From contig NC_133328.1 in the NCBI RefSeq assembly GCF_042186555.1, positions 330,206,539 through 330,270,538 on the forward strand: DNA of 64,000 bases, read 5' to 3'. A program made the translations under genes and the position numbers. The DNA comes from Aquarana catesbeiana. Taxonomy: Eukaryota; Chordata; Amphibia; Anura; Ranidae. Below are positions 43,701 to 55,208 of this stretch, piece by piece (positions within the stretch are counted from its first letter, which is position 1; each line of letters starts with the position of its first letter). Below the pieces are notes generated by a model. The model saw only the letters and a list, made by a program, of their open reading frames with translations, was not told where the DNA came from and ran no database searches.

Positions 43701-46700
43701 ATGCCGCAAACACTTTGCACCAAAAACAAAACAATCAAAATTATATCCCTTAACATAAGGGGCCTTAACATCACCGAAAGACGTTCTCAGTTACTACTTT
43801 CCTTACAAAAAAACAAAGCGGACATTGTCTTTCTTCAAGAGACCCATTTTAGAACAGGCTCCACCCCAAAACTCTCTAACTACCGCTTTCCAACCTTCAT
43901 CCACGCTACTAATAAATCTACAAAATCTAAAGGAGTCTCCATCCTATTCGCTAAAAACTGCCCGTTTCACATCAAAGAAATCTGCATAGACACAGAAGCA
44001 CGATACCTTTTTGTCAAAGGTACACTACATGGCAAACGAATCACCCTCGCCAACATATATGCACCTAACACAAAACAAGTCCCCTTTTTCCGGTCCACCT
44101 TACAAAAACTCACTCTATTCCAAGAAGGCCTTCTTGTCCTAGGGGGAGACTTCAACGTCCCCCTAAGTCCCCTACATGACACCTCGAATGGCTCCACAAC
44201 CCTGCCTTACAGCGCCTTACGTGCAATTAAATCACAACTCAAAGAACTGTCTTTACATGATTCCTGGCGTACACTCCATCCGAACAAGAAAGACTTCACG
44301 TTTTATTCAACTCCACATAACCGACACTCCAGACTAGATTACTTATTCCTCTCTCAAAGAGACCTACCGATGTTAACCATAGCCACAATTGACCCCATGT
44401 ATCTGTCGGACCATCACCCAATATCCATGACATTAGAATTTCCAAACACTAACCTCCGTCCCCAAATTTAGCGTCTGGATCCCTCGCTTCTCACAGATAC
44501 CGCCACAATGACTGCCATACAAAAACGCCTCTCGCTGTACTTCAATGACAACGACTCACCTGATATCTCACCTATGATACGTTGGGAAGCACATAAAAGC
44601 ACCATACGGGGAGAATTAATAGCACTCTCGGCTAAACGTAGGAAGGAAAGACAGGAACACATAAATACACTGACTGCAAGAATACAAACACTGGAAAGAG
44701 CACACAAAACTTCCCAAGCAATGACATCCCTCCCTGAATTGCTCCAAGCCAGGAATGACCTATTAGAAGTCTTAAACAAGCAAACGAAACGAAACTATAT
44801 TCTCTCCCAAAAAGTATTTTATGAATACGGCAATAAGTCAGGCAAAATATTAGCAAGAGCGCTCCGAGCCAAAAAAGCACACACCACGATACACTCGATA
44901 ATAGATGCTGCGGTGACAAAAGTAGTATCCAATGACCAAATAGCCGCACATTTTGTACACTACTATTCTAAGCTGTATAACATACATCCACCCAACCTAC
45001 AAAGGGTAGACAATCAAAGAAAGAAAGCCATTCAAGATTTCCTCACACAATACAGCCCCATACACATTTCTTCTGCAACAGCTGACGATCTGGAGCAACC
45101 CATATCGTCAGATGAATTGGATGTGGTCCTCAAACAATTGAAGGCCGGCAAAAGCCCCGGACCTGATGGCCTAACAACCGGATATTATAAAACATTTATT
45201 GATACCCTCAAACCACACTTCCTGGCTGCATTCAACTCCCTATCCTCTGACAATCCCCCACCTAGAGACCTACTGACAGCACACATAGTTGTAATACCTA
45301 AACCCAATAAAGACGCATCGAAAGTGTCAAACTACCGTCCAATATCGTTACTGAATGTTGATCTCAATATATACGCCAAGATCTTAGCTAATCGTCTTTT
45401 GCCTCTCCTGCCTAACCTTGTCTGACTAGATCAGGTGGGTTTTATACCAGGCCGAGAGGCAAGAGACAACACAACCAAGGCGATCAATATTCACAAATGG
45501 TTAACTTCCACCCAACAACAAGGTTTCTTTTTGTCTTTGGATGCAGAGAAGGCATTCGACAGGGTGGCGTGGGACTATATGTCATCAGTACTTAAAATGA
45601 TCGGTATACAAGACCGTATGTTGCAATTTATAATGGCCCTCTATGCCTCTCCTACTGCACAGGTCCGTGTCAATGGCCACCTGTCGAATGCCTTCTCCAT
45701 GTCAAATGGGACGCGCCAAGGATGCCCACTTTCACCGTTGATATTTGTCCTTACCTTAGAACCACTTTTTCAACGCATACGATCGAATCCAGACATCAAA
45801 GGAGTCTCCATTTCAGAGAATACATATAAGCTATCTGCCTTCGCAGATGACATCCTCTTGTTCCTTACTGATCCCCACATTACATTGCCCAATCTACTTA
45901 AAGATCTTGACACATTTAACTTCTTAACCAATTTAAAAATCAACTTCACAAAATCCAAAGCCCTCAACATATCCCTAAAGAAGGAAACCCTTGAATCCTG
46001 TCAAGCTAATTTCCCCTTCAAGTGGACCCGAGGTGTGATTACATACCTCGGGATCCGCCTACCGGCCCACCTATCTGATCTCTATCTCAAAAACTATATA
46101 CCGATCCTCCAACAAATTCAAAAAGATCTTAAGTCCTGGTCAACAGGTCTCTTTTCTTGGTTTGGAAGGGCATCGATAATTAAAATGAACATTCTCCCTA
46201 GAATACTTTATGTCATGCAAACAGTTCCCATAAGATTACCGCAAGCCTTTTTCGCTTCGTACCGCAGGGCATGCAGCAAATTTATTTGGGGCAAGAGCTG
46301 CCCCAGACTCAGTTTCGAAAGACTCACAATACCCAAATTAAAAGGTGGCATAGCCCTCCCCGACATCGCCAAATATCACAGGGCATGCCAACTGTCGAGA
46401 ATAGTTGATTGGAATGTCCATTCACACTCTAAAGCCTGGACGCAAATTGAAAATGAATTTTCCTCAATCCCAATTAAACAACTGCCTTGGATTCCCTCAC
46501 AACAGATACCTCTGGCATGCACACAACATCCCTTGATCTCCTCCACACTTTCTTCGTTTCAGATAACATGCCAAAAACATCTCATATCCTCTAGCCCAGG
46601 CCCCATGACACCGCTATGAAATAATCCAGACTTCCCACCGGATGTATCCGCTACATTCCTTGAGGGATAATGGCCCCATGAAGATATTCGTGCAAAACAA

Positions 46701-47537
46701 TTCTTTTCCGGTAACACCTTCGTATCTATAACTAATTTACCCACACATACATCCGGAAGACCCTTTCCGCCATGGACATACAATCAAATAAGTCACTTTC
46801 TTAATCACCCTCCCAAGAAAACCGAATACTCCAGACATCTCACACATTTTGAAGAAATGTGTTCCAAGAAGGAACCGCAGAGACATGTAATCTCAGAAAT
46901 TTACGCACTTCTTTTCTCTGAACACACTCCCAAATCCAATATAGCCACTCATAGCTGGGAAAGAGACATATCATTAGACCTGTCAGACCAAGATTGGGAA
47001 AATATATATTCCTACATACATAAAGGTTCAATTAACGTGTCAACACAAGAAAACAGTTTCAAGATCTTCTCAAAATGGTATAAAACTCCGCTAAAACTAC
47101 ACAAAATTTCCCCCTCCATCCCTTCCACCTGCTGGAGATGCTCAGAAGGAGAAGGCTCCATGATCCACATATGGTGGTCCTGCCCACTCATCCAACCCTA
47201 CTGGAAAGAAGTCCAACGTATTATCACTAAAATTACCACCTTTCAGATTACACTCACCCCTGCCCAAATGCTGCTACACCACTCCTCCATCCCAAAAAAA
47301 GACTACCACCCCTCTCTTGCCCTACATATGATTAACGCGGCAAAAATGTGCATTCCGACTCTCTGGAAATCCTCCAAGCCCCCTACTATAGCTGAATGGT
47401 TCAAACGAATCAATAAAATAGCCGAAATGGAGGAACTGATTCACCAAGCCAGAGATACACCATCCAAATTCAGGTATGTTTGGTCGTGCTGGCAACATTT
47501 CCAAACGACAGCCGAATACGTGCCTCTATTGTCCTGA
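43701..47537 (+). pseudogene. LINE B ORF2 (endonuclease-reverse transcriptase), four in-frame stops
   Basis: All of 43701-47537 is one frame (1,278 codons) broken only by TAG 44469, TGA 45423, TGA 46617 and TAA 46668. Domains in order: APE endonuclease (SLNIRGLN, FLQETHF, LGGDFNVPL, SRLDYLFLS, SDHHPISM); a linker with basic helices; RT (GKSPGPDGLT, NYRPISLLNVDLNIYAKI, FLSLDAEKAFDRV, GTRQGCPLSPLIF, SAFADDILLFL with the catalytic FADD); thumb; and a C-terminal CWRCSEGEGSMIHIWWSC zinc-knuckle-like motif. The catalytic residues are intact. The stops are each one base from a sense codon, so it is a recently dead copy. Confidence 0.92.
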
Positions 47538-48443
47538 GATTGTACACAGGCATTTGAGTCCTTGTCGGAGGAGGGCTCATTATAGTCCACCCTACCCCCC
47601 TAAATTACTTTCTCCCCTCCCACCTTATACCTTACCATACCTTACAACCATCACCTTCCTATTTAGGATTCTATATAATGATATCACTGACATGTTCATT
47701 ACCTCATAACCTACACACACCTTCCTCAGATACCTAATATTTCCAAATCTATGATCACCTCTCCCCTTACCCCTCGATACAGCCATCCCATCCTTCCTGA
47801 TTATCTAATAGTAGGATTGCTAGTGGTCCGGCGACCGCAATCCTACCACGTACTATCACATCCAGAAACAATTTACAATATATAGTAACACTACATATAT
47901 AGAGACTTCCAGGACCCCAAACAAATAAGTTTTACAGGTCCTAACATTGTTTAAACTTACGATTTACCTAGTTACTATTTGAAGGCCTCTTATATTTCCC
48001 TACACCATTAAAAAGATGCCTTCTTGAGATACACAATAACTCATAATAACCTCGACTGATTCAACAAACACAAAGCGATAGGCTACCACACGAACAGTAC
48101 GAAAACCTAAAAGGGTCCTAACAAAACAAAAATAAAAATTAATTAAAAAAAAAAAAAAAAAAAACATATAACGATAAGCAGATTCACTGAATCAATTATG
48201 GACATAGATATCCTTGTTTGAATGTTTAATTCTGGTTTATGACTACTTACGGTTATCTGTTATCTCTTCTTCCATACTTCTGTTCATTATTAGACAGGCC
48301 AATTACGGTGTATAGTATTGAATAGATACTCATTGTAATACGTATTATACACCACAACGTTATATAACTTCTTTTGTACCACCAATATGCAACGCTATTG
48401 TATAACATGATTTTTATTGACAATAAACTTTCTTCTGGAAAAA
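47538..48443 (+). other. LINE B 3' UTR and poly(A) tail
   Basis: Non-coding, with an internal A run at 48145-48164, an AATAAA signal at 48422-48427 and a terminal A tract that merges with the A-rich target duplication. Confidence 0.8.
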
Positions 48444-50351
48444 AAAAAAATAATGGTCCTATATCATAGTCCAACTGCCAGAATATGCGCAAATGGAGAT
48501 GTATCTGATATAGTTAATATAGCTGATGGAACTCAACAGGGATGTCCCCTGTCCCCATTGCTATATGTATTGGCTATTAAACATCTGACGACAGCGATTC
48601 AGAACAATATAGATATACAAGGAATAAAAGTGAGAGATGAGTAATATAAAATGTCGGTATACACAGACAATCTGCTAATATATATACGTAATTATATTAC
48701 ATATCCAACGGTGACAATACCAAATTTGATTAAAGGAATTTAAACGCTTTGCGAGAACTGAGTAATTTCATAGTAAATTATAATAAATCTGAAGTTTTGA
48801 ATATTACACTTCCTATGAACACTGTCGAACTCCTTAAAAAAAAACTTTTCTTTTGAATGGAAGAAAAACGCAATCAAATATCTTGGAACATTCATCCTTA
48901 GGGAGCTGGAGAAGCTCCAGGAATATAACTATCTCCCAATAATGCAAAAAATAATAACGACGCTCCAACAATATGACAAGGGGATTTTCTCTTGGATGGG
49001 CAGGATAAATATTATAAAAATGGATATACTGCCAATAATACTCTACATTTTTCAGACTATTCCAATATTTCCCTCAACAAACATTTTGAATCTCCTACGA
49101 AAGGCCATAGGGAGTTTTATCTGGGCAGGTAAGCCCGCCAGAATTAGCAGAAAATTACAAACTAGGTTAAAAAAGAATGGGGGCCTGGCTCTCCCAGATT
49201 TGTTGGTATATCTTAGATCGGTATTTGTGGCTAGGATTATGGATTGTTTCACAATGCAGAATGTAAACAGTGGGTGAAACTAGAGGAAGAGATTGCGGCC
49301 ATAAAATTGAAATCACTGCCATGGAAAAGGAGGGAAAATCGCCCCCCTAGGGAGGAGTTGCTGTCTCTGGTTGTATCAACATTGAAAATATGGGATGGAT
49401 TGGTGAGGAGGGGAATAGGGTCCAAATATATAGGCCCAATGACACTCCTTTTCATCAATCCAGAATTTTCACCACCAATGGAGACTACGATCTTCCTAAA
49501 ATGGCAGAGAAGGGATGATATATGGGTGGTACAGACAATGGAGGGAAGCAGACTTCCTCCGTTGGAAGCCCTAGGTATGAAACATAAAATGAAATGGATG
49601 CAACACTGGCAACTGCAAAAATATATAATTTCTCTCATGAAAAAGGGGACATTGGATAGATCACTGACAGCACTGGAAATATTATTTCTACAAGAGCAGA
49701 AACCAACACATACTTTATCTAATGTATATAAATATTTAATTTTCAATAATAAGGAGCAAGAGATAAGTTATATAAAAAGGTGGGAGGAAGAGCTGGGGAT
49801 CATTATCCCCAGGGCTAAATGGGAGAAAGCAATTACATTAATACACAACATGTCGATTTCAAATAGGCATCAAGAAAGAAATGATAAATTACTAGCTAGA
49901 TGGTATAAATGCCTTGTAGATGTGCATAAAATTAATCCAGAAAATTAAGACACCTGTTGGAGATGTCAGGGGGCAAATGGTGCAATGTCACATATAGCGT
50001 ATTTCTGTCCAGGGGTTCAGACATTCTGGAACAAAATATATAAAATATATCTGGCTGTGACAGGAATAAATTTACAACCAGATATATTAGTATCTGTATT
50101 GTCAATGATTCCAGGATCGGTGAAAAGTATAAAAAAAAGGTATTTTAAAATACTTTTTAACAGCAGCACAAACGGATATAGCTAGAAGGTGGAAAAATAG
50201 GACAGTACCTTCCATAGATGAATGGATGTGTGAGATGAGTGAGATACATTCCCTGGAAGAGAGGTTGATGATCGAAAAAGGTTTAAAAAAACAAATAATG
50301 CCAGCATGGCAAACGTGGGAAGAATTTAGAGCATTGTCATCCCTATTGTGA
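48444..50351 (+). pseudogene. LINE A ORF2, RT C-terminal half and tail (broken)
   Basis: It resumes after LINE B with ARICANGDVSDI and GTQQGCPLSPLLYVLA. The YADD-type box is degraded to YTDN (about 48660). Thumb sequence follows (IFSWMGRINIIKMDIL, FIWAGKPARIS, KNGGLALPDL), then a frame change near 49245. A long open C-terminus ends near 49948, then DTCWRCQGANGAMSHIAYFC and, after another shift at about 50165, SIDEWMCEMSEIHSLEERL. The chain ends near 50351. Confidence 0.87.
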
Positions 50352-50692
50352 GAAGTACAGGATGCTAGCTCAAATAGAGGCAAAAGAGAGAGGAATGGGG
50401 GGGGTTTTTTTTTTTTTTGGTACTTATGGGTATGGAGCGTGAAGTTGTGTAAGTGTTGTAAGAATGCGGGGGGGCTGTATGAATGAGTAGGAGGTTTAGG
50501 TTAGCAGTGATAGGGATTTAATATAAGAATAATTTATTGAAATAAGATAATAGAGGTTAGGCATTTGATTTTGTGTTTATGTGAAAACAGATTGTAATCC
50601 AAATATAATGCTGGACTAGGAATGGATTTGTAAATGTTGGATAATAATAACTGTAAAAAATGTTTTGCTAAATAAAGATTATTAAAAAAATG
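50352..50692 (+). other. LINE A 3' UTR with AATAAA and A tract
   Basis: G/T-rich non-coding sequence ending TAAATAAAGATTATTAAAAAAA. AATAAA is at 50671-50676. Confidence 0.75.
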
Positions 50693-51074
50693 CCATAAAG
50701 TTATCCCCTATTTTTTAGACGCTATAACCTTTGCAAAAACCAATTATTGCGATTTTACCAAAAATATGTAGAAGAATACATATTGGCCTAAACTGATGAA
50801 GATTTATTTTTTAATTTGGGATATTTATGATAGCAAAAAGTAAAAAATATATATATTTTTTTTAAATTGTTGGTCTTTTTTGTGTATAGCTCAAAAAATT
50901 AAAACTGCAGAGGTGATCAAATGCCACCAAAACAAAGCTCTATTTGTGGAAAAAAATGGACCCAAATTTTGTTTATGTACAGGATTGCATGACCGCGCAA
51001 TTGTGGCAGTGCCGTATTGCAAAAAATGGCTTTGTCAGGAAGTGGGTAAATCCTTCCGGTCAATAAGTGGTTAA
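50693..51074 (-). mobile_element. TTAA-element end fragment, related to P1/P3 3' termini
   Basis: It follows the last 400 bp of P3 in order: GACGCTATAAC, TATGTAGAAG..TTGGCCTAAA, GCAGAGGTGATCAAATGCC, AAAGCTCTATTTGTGG, ATTGCATGACCGCGCAATT and AAATCCTTCCGGTCAATAAG. It ends GTGGTTAA with TTAA at 51071-51074. The inner end is at the LINE A tail. It is non-coding. Confidence 0.8.
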
Positions 51075-52589
51075 TCAATCAAAAAAAGATGATCAAAAAC
51101 CCTCACCATGACAAAGTTGTTTATTGTAAAAAAGTAAACAATGTCCTCGCTGTATATCCAACATCAATTACATTGTCAACTGATGTAAATCCTTGTCAAT
51201 CTAATTATCTGCCACTATTGGATGATAACCATGACTATATTTGGTCAAAAACCAAGGATCCCAATTGGTTTGTCCACAAACACCAGATAGCTACAGATTG
51301 CTACAAATTCACACATCCCTGGCTTTTGTTGGTTTACCAGAGTTCTGGCAGACAAGTTACTTTGGCTTTTCAATGAACTGTAAACAGTCTGGGTTTGAAT
51401 TGAAAATACATTTGACCCAAACCAGAAGCTCATCAATAATAATATTATCCATATATATACCAAGCCAGAGCACAATCAAAATTGGGTATATACTTACTGA
51501 CTGTGATTTAGCTTAGCGGAATGTAGTCAATTTGTGTACTTTTTAAATGCAAAATAAAAAAAATAAATAAATGGAACTAATCATGCTTTACTTATATACT
51601 GTCCCTTTACATATCAGTATTATGTCACAGCAGAGTTGATCACATTCTAATGTATTAATTAAACAAAAGGTTTTTTACCTTGAAAAAGTCACGTGCCAGT
51701 GATGTAACGCATAGGAGGAGCCAGTAACCCCAGTGCTGTGTGAGCAGGAACAGCTAAGTGAGGAGATTGTCTCTGAATATATGCAACTGACCTTCTTAAA
51801 TGCGATCTTATTGCGGGGCATGTGTGAGTGCAACTGTGTTTTATTACCCACATGTAATTTTTAGTTTATTTATTTGTGCAATGAGGTATGTTCTTTCTTT
51901 TGTTTGAGCAATATCAATCTATGAAGGATTGAAAGCAATGAAGGTTTGAAAGCAATCCACCGCATGTGAACATCATCAGAGACTACACACCTGACCATTT
52001 GGGTATCGTTATCCTTTTGTGTTTTATCTTACAAATGAGTGGTATTTGACGTCTTTCCCAGTATCTTCAGAAATCTACAAGCATTTTGGAAGAACAGTAA
52101 TTAATGTATATTTAGTGTGGTTTACTGAACACATATAAATGATTAGTTTATTTATTTTTTATAGGATCACATCCTTTATTGGACCACATTATTTATTGGA
52201 TCACTGTGCTATATTAAGGTTGATGGTAGCGCTTTATTAACTTTTTTTCTATATATTCACTTTTTTGTGATACATGTACATCATTTGTTCATCTTAATAT
52301 AATTTTTGGTTCACAATTTGATACAATCATTCACATCAGCGCTTTAGTAATTTTTATACAATTTAGTACTCATACATAAAGTTCATATGCTATATTAATA
52401 ACAGTGCATCAGTGATCCAACAAACTGTGTATTGCAATAATTTCCTTTCATCATGGCTATATATTGTTAGAAAAGGTAGAATTAAGGCTAAGGTTTCCTG
52501 CACACAAAGTTGAAAAGTACCTCTTACACAGACATTCAGCATATTTTCTTCTTTCATATTTATGTAAAATCGCCTTCACATTAGCTTAT
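51075..52589. other. No gene recognised; dispersed repeat sequence
   Basis: A 95-codon frame at 51089-51376 has no recognisable domain and low-complexity neighbours, so I do not call it. From about 51660 to 52400 the text resembles frog retroposon ends (GCGCTTTATTAACTTTTTT, CAGCGCTTTAGTAATTTTTA). No poly(A), TIR or long frame could be assigned. Confidence 0.45.
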
Positions 52590-52767
52590 AGGGTTTATTT
52601 ACTAAAGCTCGAGAGTGCAAAAGCAGGCTCACTTCTGCATAGAAACCAATCAGCTTCCAGGTTATATTGCCAAAGCTTAATTGAACAAGCTAAGGTTAGA
52701 AGCTAATTGGTTTCTACGCAGAAGTGAGCCTGATTTTGCACTCTTTGGGTTTAGTAAATAAACCTGT
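52590..52767. mobile_element. MITE, ~178 bp, near-perfect palindrome
   Basis: GGGTTTATTTACTAAA..GAGTGCAAAA.CAGGCTCACTTCTG at the left matches the reverse complement of the right end (AGTGAGCCTGATTTTGCACTC..TTTAGTAAATAAACC). The arms extend inward through TAGAAACCAAT. No coding capacity. The target duplication is unclear, so the superfamily is not assigned. Confidence 0.85.
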
Positions 52768-52889
52768 GTCCATGTACATATAGGAGTTTACAGGAGTATT
52801 TGAAGAGGAGTGTTTACAGGCAGAAAAAAATACATCATCGGCACATTCTAAAAGAAGCGTTTGAGTATAAAAAATGTGTGTATGCACAT

Positions 52890-53054
52890 AAATGCATCTA
52901 AATTATAAATCCTGTACAATAATATAGTGCCAACAGTTTACGCAGTGCTTTACAACTTGAGGATAGACAGTACAAATACAATACACTTTAATACAGTAGG
53001 AATCAGAGGGCCCTGCTCCTTTAGCGCTTACAATCTAAGAGGGAAGGTCAAAAG
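52890..53054. repeat. Older dispersed repeat, left part (split by hAT)
   Basis: It contains GTGCTTTACAACTTGAGG, AGGGCCCTGCTCC and GCTTACAATCTAAGAGGG, ending GTCAAAAG. Its continuation is at 60345-60620 (GTCAAGAG ATACAAGAGGTAAT...). Confidence 0.75.
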
Positions 53055-53124
53055 TAGGGATGAGCTTCGCGTTCGAATATTCCAGTGCTACGGCTATATA
53101 AGGTTACTTACAAGGCTACAGCGC

Positions 53125-53990
53125 ATGCTCTGAGGAAATCCCTGTGATGGATGAAACACATCAGCATGACGCCATCACGCTCTGCATAGCGTGCGTGCAG
53201 TCTCAGCCCACCAGCCCTGGGGAATCCACCAGCACCGTGAGTGAGGACTTGCTAAACAGACTCGGAGGACCGGGATTCGGAGAATGATAGAGACCGTATC
53301 ACCACGGCATCTCCTCATTCCTAGCTAATCCTCTTCATCTTCTGCCCATATATTCCTGCCGGTGGATAGAAGTGGACTTACCGAACGGCCTGGAGATGGA
53401 GATGTAACTCCGCTGATCGTGACCACATTTCCGGTGTGAACAAAGGGGTGAGATCCATCCAATATTTCCAATCTGGGATAGCCATATCTATCTCCTAGCC
53501 AGATCCCTCTCCCCCTAGCACTGATGTTGTGACCAATCTGATCCTCTTACATTCCCATCTCCACATATCTCCAGCAATCCACCCAGTAGACATTTTTCAT
53601 CCCATTGGCTACAAATGATCTAATTTTATTGTATGTGAACTGCTTTACTCTTTACCCGTAGCCCTGAATGATCTATTCATCAACAGATGTATCCTCATCC
53701 TGCGCTGTTAATTATATGGTGGATGTGAACTTCCCATGGGTGCCCAACCCATAACTCCCTCCTTACCAGCAACCTACTTGTATATTTAAATCTAGGAATA
53801 TCATTTGTTGTGTGAGTTGAGAGGAATGTATGTGTTGTATGCTTGTGGTGGCCATCTGCACTCTGTTTTGAGACAACGTTGTCTGTTTTATTATTGGTGA
53901 TGGTATTTGGTTTTTTAACCATTTCTTGATTGGTGTTAAAGTGAATTATTCAATAAATTTATATTGTTTTGCTATAATGCCTGTTCTTCC
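53125..53990 (+). other. Retroposon fragment with hammerhead-like core, inside hAT
   Basis: CTGAGGA (53130-53136), stem ATCC/GGAT around a 7-nt loop, then GAAAC (53153-53157) repeats the design seen at 5685-5709. The segment ends near ATTCAATAAATTTATATTG (about 53947-53968). No gene is called in it. Confidence 0.4.
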
Positions 53991-54204
53991 TTGATGAATT
54001 GCCTTTCCCTTTGTTGTTTTGATATGCGTTGTTAATTCAGAGGAACGCACCCACCGCTACGGCTCAGTGCCTTGGGTGTTAGTAATAGGCGTAACCACTA
54101 CGGGTGAAACTAATACTTAACCTTCATCCACTACCAATTGCACTGAATTAGCAAAGCTATATAGTTCATTTTTTACCTTTTTCTTGTTCCTCTCATACTG
54201 ACCT

Positions 54205-55055
54205 CTGCACAGTGTTCAGCTAAAGCTACAAGTTAGGGTAGTGCGTCCTCCTCACATTGTTCAACTAAAGCTACAAGTTGATGTAGTGTGTCCTCCTCGC
54301 AGTGTTCAGCGAAAACTACAAGTTAGTGCAGTGCGGCCTCTGCACAGTGTTCAGCTAAAGCTACAAGTTAGTGTAGCGCGCCCTCCTCTAAAGCTACTAA
54401 TTAGGGTAGTGCGTCCTCCTCACAGTGTTCAGCTAAAGCTACAAGTTGGTGTAGTGTGTCCTCCTCACAGTGTTCAGTAAAAAATACTAGAAAGTTGGTG
54501 TAGTGCGACCTCTGCACAGTGTTCAGCTAAAGCTACAAGTTAGTGTAGTGCGTCCTCCTCACAGTGTTCAGCTAAAACTACATTTAGTGTAGTGAGACCT
54601 CTGCACAGTGTTCAGCTAAAGCTACAAGTTAGTGTAGTGCGTTCTCCTCACAGGGTTCAGCTAAAGCTACAAGTTAGTTTAGTGTGACCTCTGCACAGTG
54701 TTCAGCTAAAGCTACAAGTTAGGGTAGTGCGTCCTCCTCACAGTGTTTAGCTAAAGCTACAAGTTGGTGTAGTGTGTCCTCCTCGCAGTGTTCAGCGAAA
54801 ACTACAAGTTAGTGTAGTGCGACCTCTGCACAGTGTTCAGCTAAAGCTACAAGTAAGTGTAGTGCGTCCTCCTCACAGTGTTCAGCTAAACCTACCAGTT
54901 ATTTTTTTGCGAGCTCTGCACAGTGTTCAGCTAAAGCTACCTGTAGAAGGTTGGTGGTGTTTTCCTGATCCTCTCACTACCGCAGGTAGCTAAATAAGCT
55001 ACAAGTTATTTTTTGGCGAGCTCTGCACAGTGTTCACCTAAAGCTACCTGTACTA
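54205..55055. repeat. 45-bp minisatellite in the hAT leader (CAGTGTTCAGCTAAAGCTAC unit)
   Basis: About 17 units of CAGTGTTCAGCTAAAGCTACAAGTTAG.GTAGTGCGTCCTCCTCA type, with variants. Since 45 is divisible by three, the frames here are periodic 15-residue repeats (SVQLKLQVSVVRPPH). I regard these as incidental, because the transposase start lies downstream. Confidence 0.92.
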
Positions 55056-55092
55056 CAGGCAGGCAGTTGATTTTGCTAGCTGCAGTATCAGT

Positions 55093-55095
<3 letters not shown>

Positions 55096-55124
<29 letters not shown>

Positions 55125-55180
55125 CTATATATATATCTATATATATAGATATATATATAGATATATATATATATATATCC
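55096..55180. repeat. CA/TA microsatellite with TATATAGA variants
   Basis: ACACACACAC followed by TATATA with interspersed CTATA and TAGATA. Confidence 0.95.
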
Positions 55181-55208
55181 CAGCTTAGTGCAGCTACAGG
55201 CTATTAGT

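Larger units (their letters stand above)
39920..48443 (+). mobile_element. LINE B, near full-length L1-like LINE, 17-bp TSD
   Basis: AAAAAAATAATGGTCCT flanks the block at 39903-39919 and 48444-48460. A 113-bp leader, ORF1, a 2.4-kb spacer, ORF2, a 3' UTR with AATAAA (48422-48427) and an A tail make it look full length (about 8.5 kb). ORF2 has four stops but no frameshift. Insertion beside an A-run fits target-primed reverse transcription. Confidence 0.93.
35161..50692 (+). mobile_element. LINE A, L1-like, interrupted by LINE B and a small insertion
   Basis: The parts are leader and ORF1 (35161-36319), a repeat-rich spacer (36320-37530), the endonuclease part of ORF2 (37533-38442), an insertion (38443-39178), the first RT part (39179-39919), LINE B (39920-48443), and the rest of RT and C-terminus (48444-50351). 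A 3' UTR ends in AATAAA (50671-50676) and an A tract. P1 directly abuts its 5' side, so the true 5' end is uncertain and may lie left of 10850. Frames are broken many times. Confidence 0.85.

Noticed and set aside
51089..51376. 95-codon open frame
   Set aside because: No recognisable domain, no repeat of it elsewhere in the window, and AT-rich surroundings; left as unassigned.
52590..52767. TA target duplication for a Tc1/mariner assignment of the MITE
   Set aside because: TA is present on the left but not matched on the right, so I did not assign a superfamily.
54205..55055. Possible CRISPR array
   Set aside because: Units are contiguous and nearly identical with no distinct spacers, in a eukaryotic transposon; it is a minisatellite.
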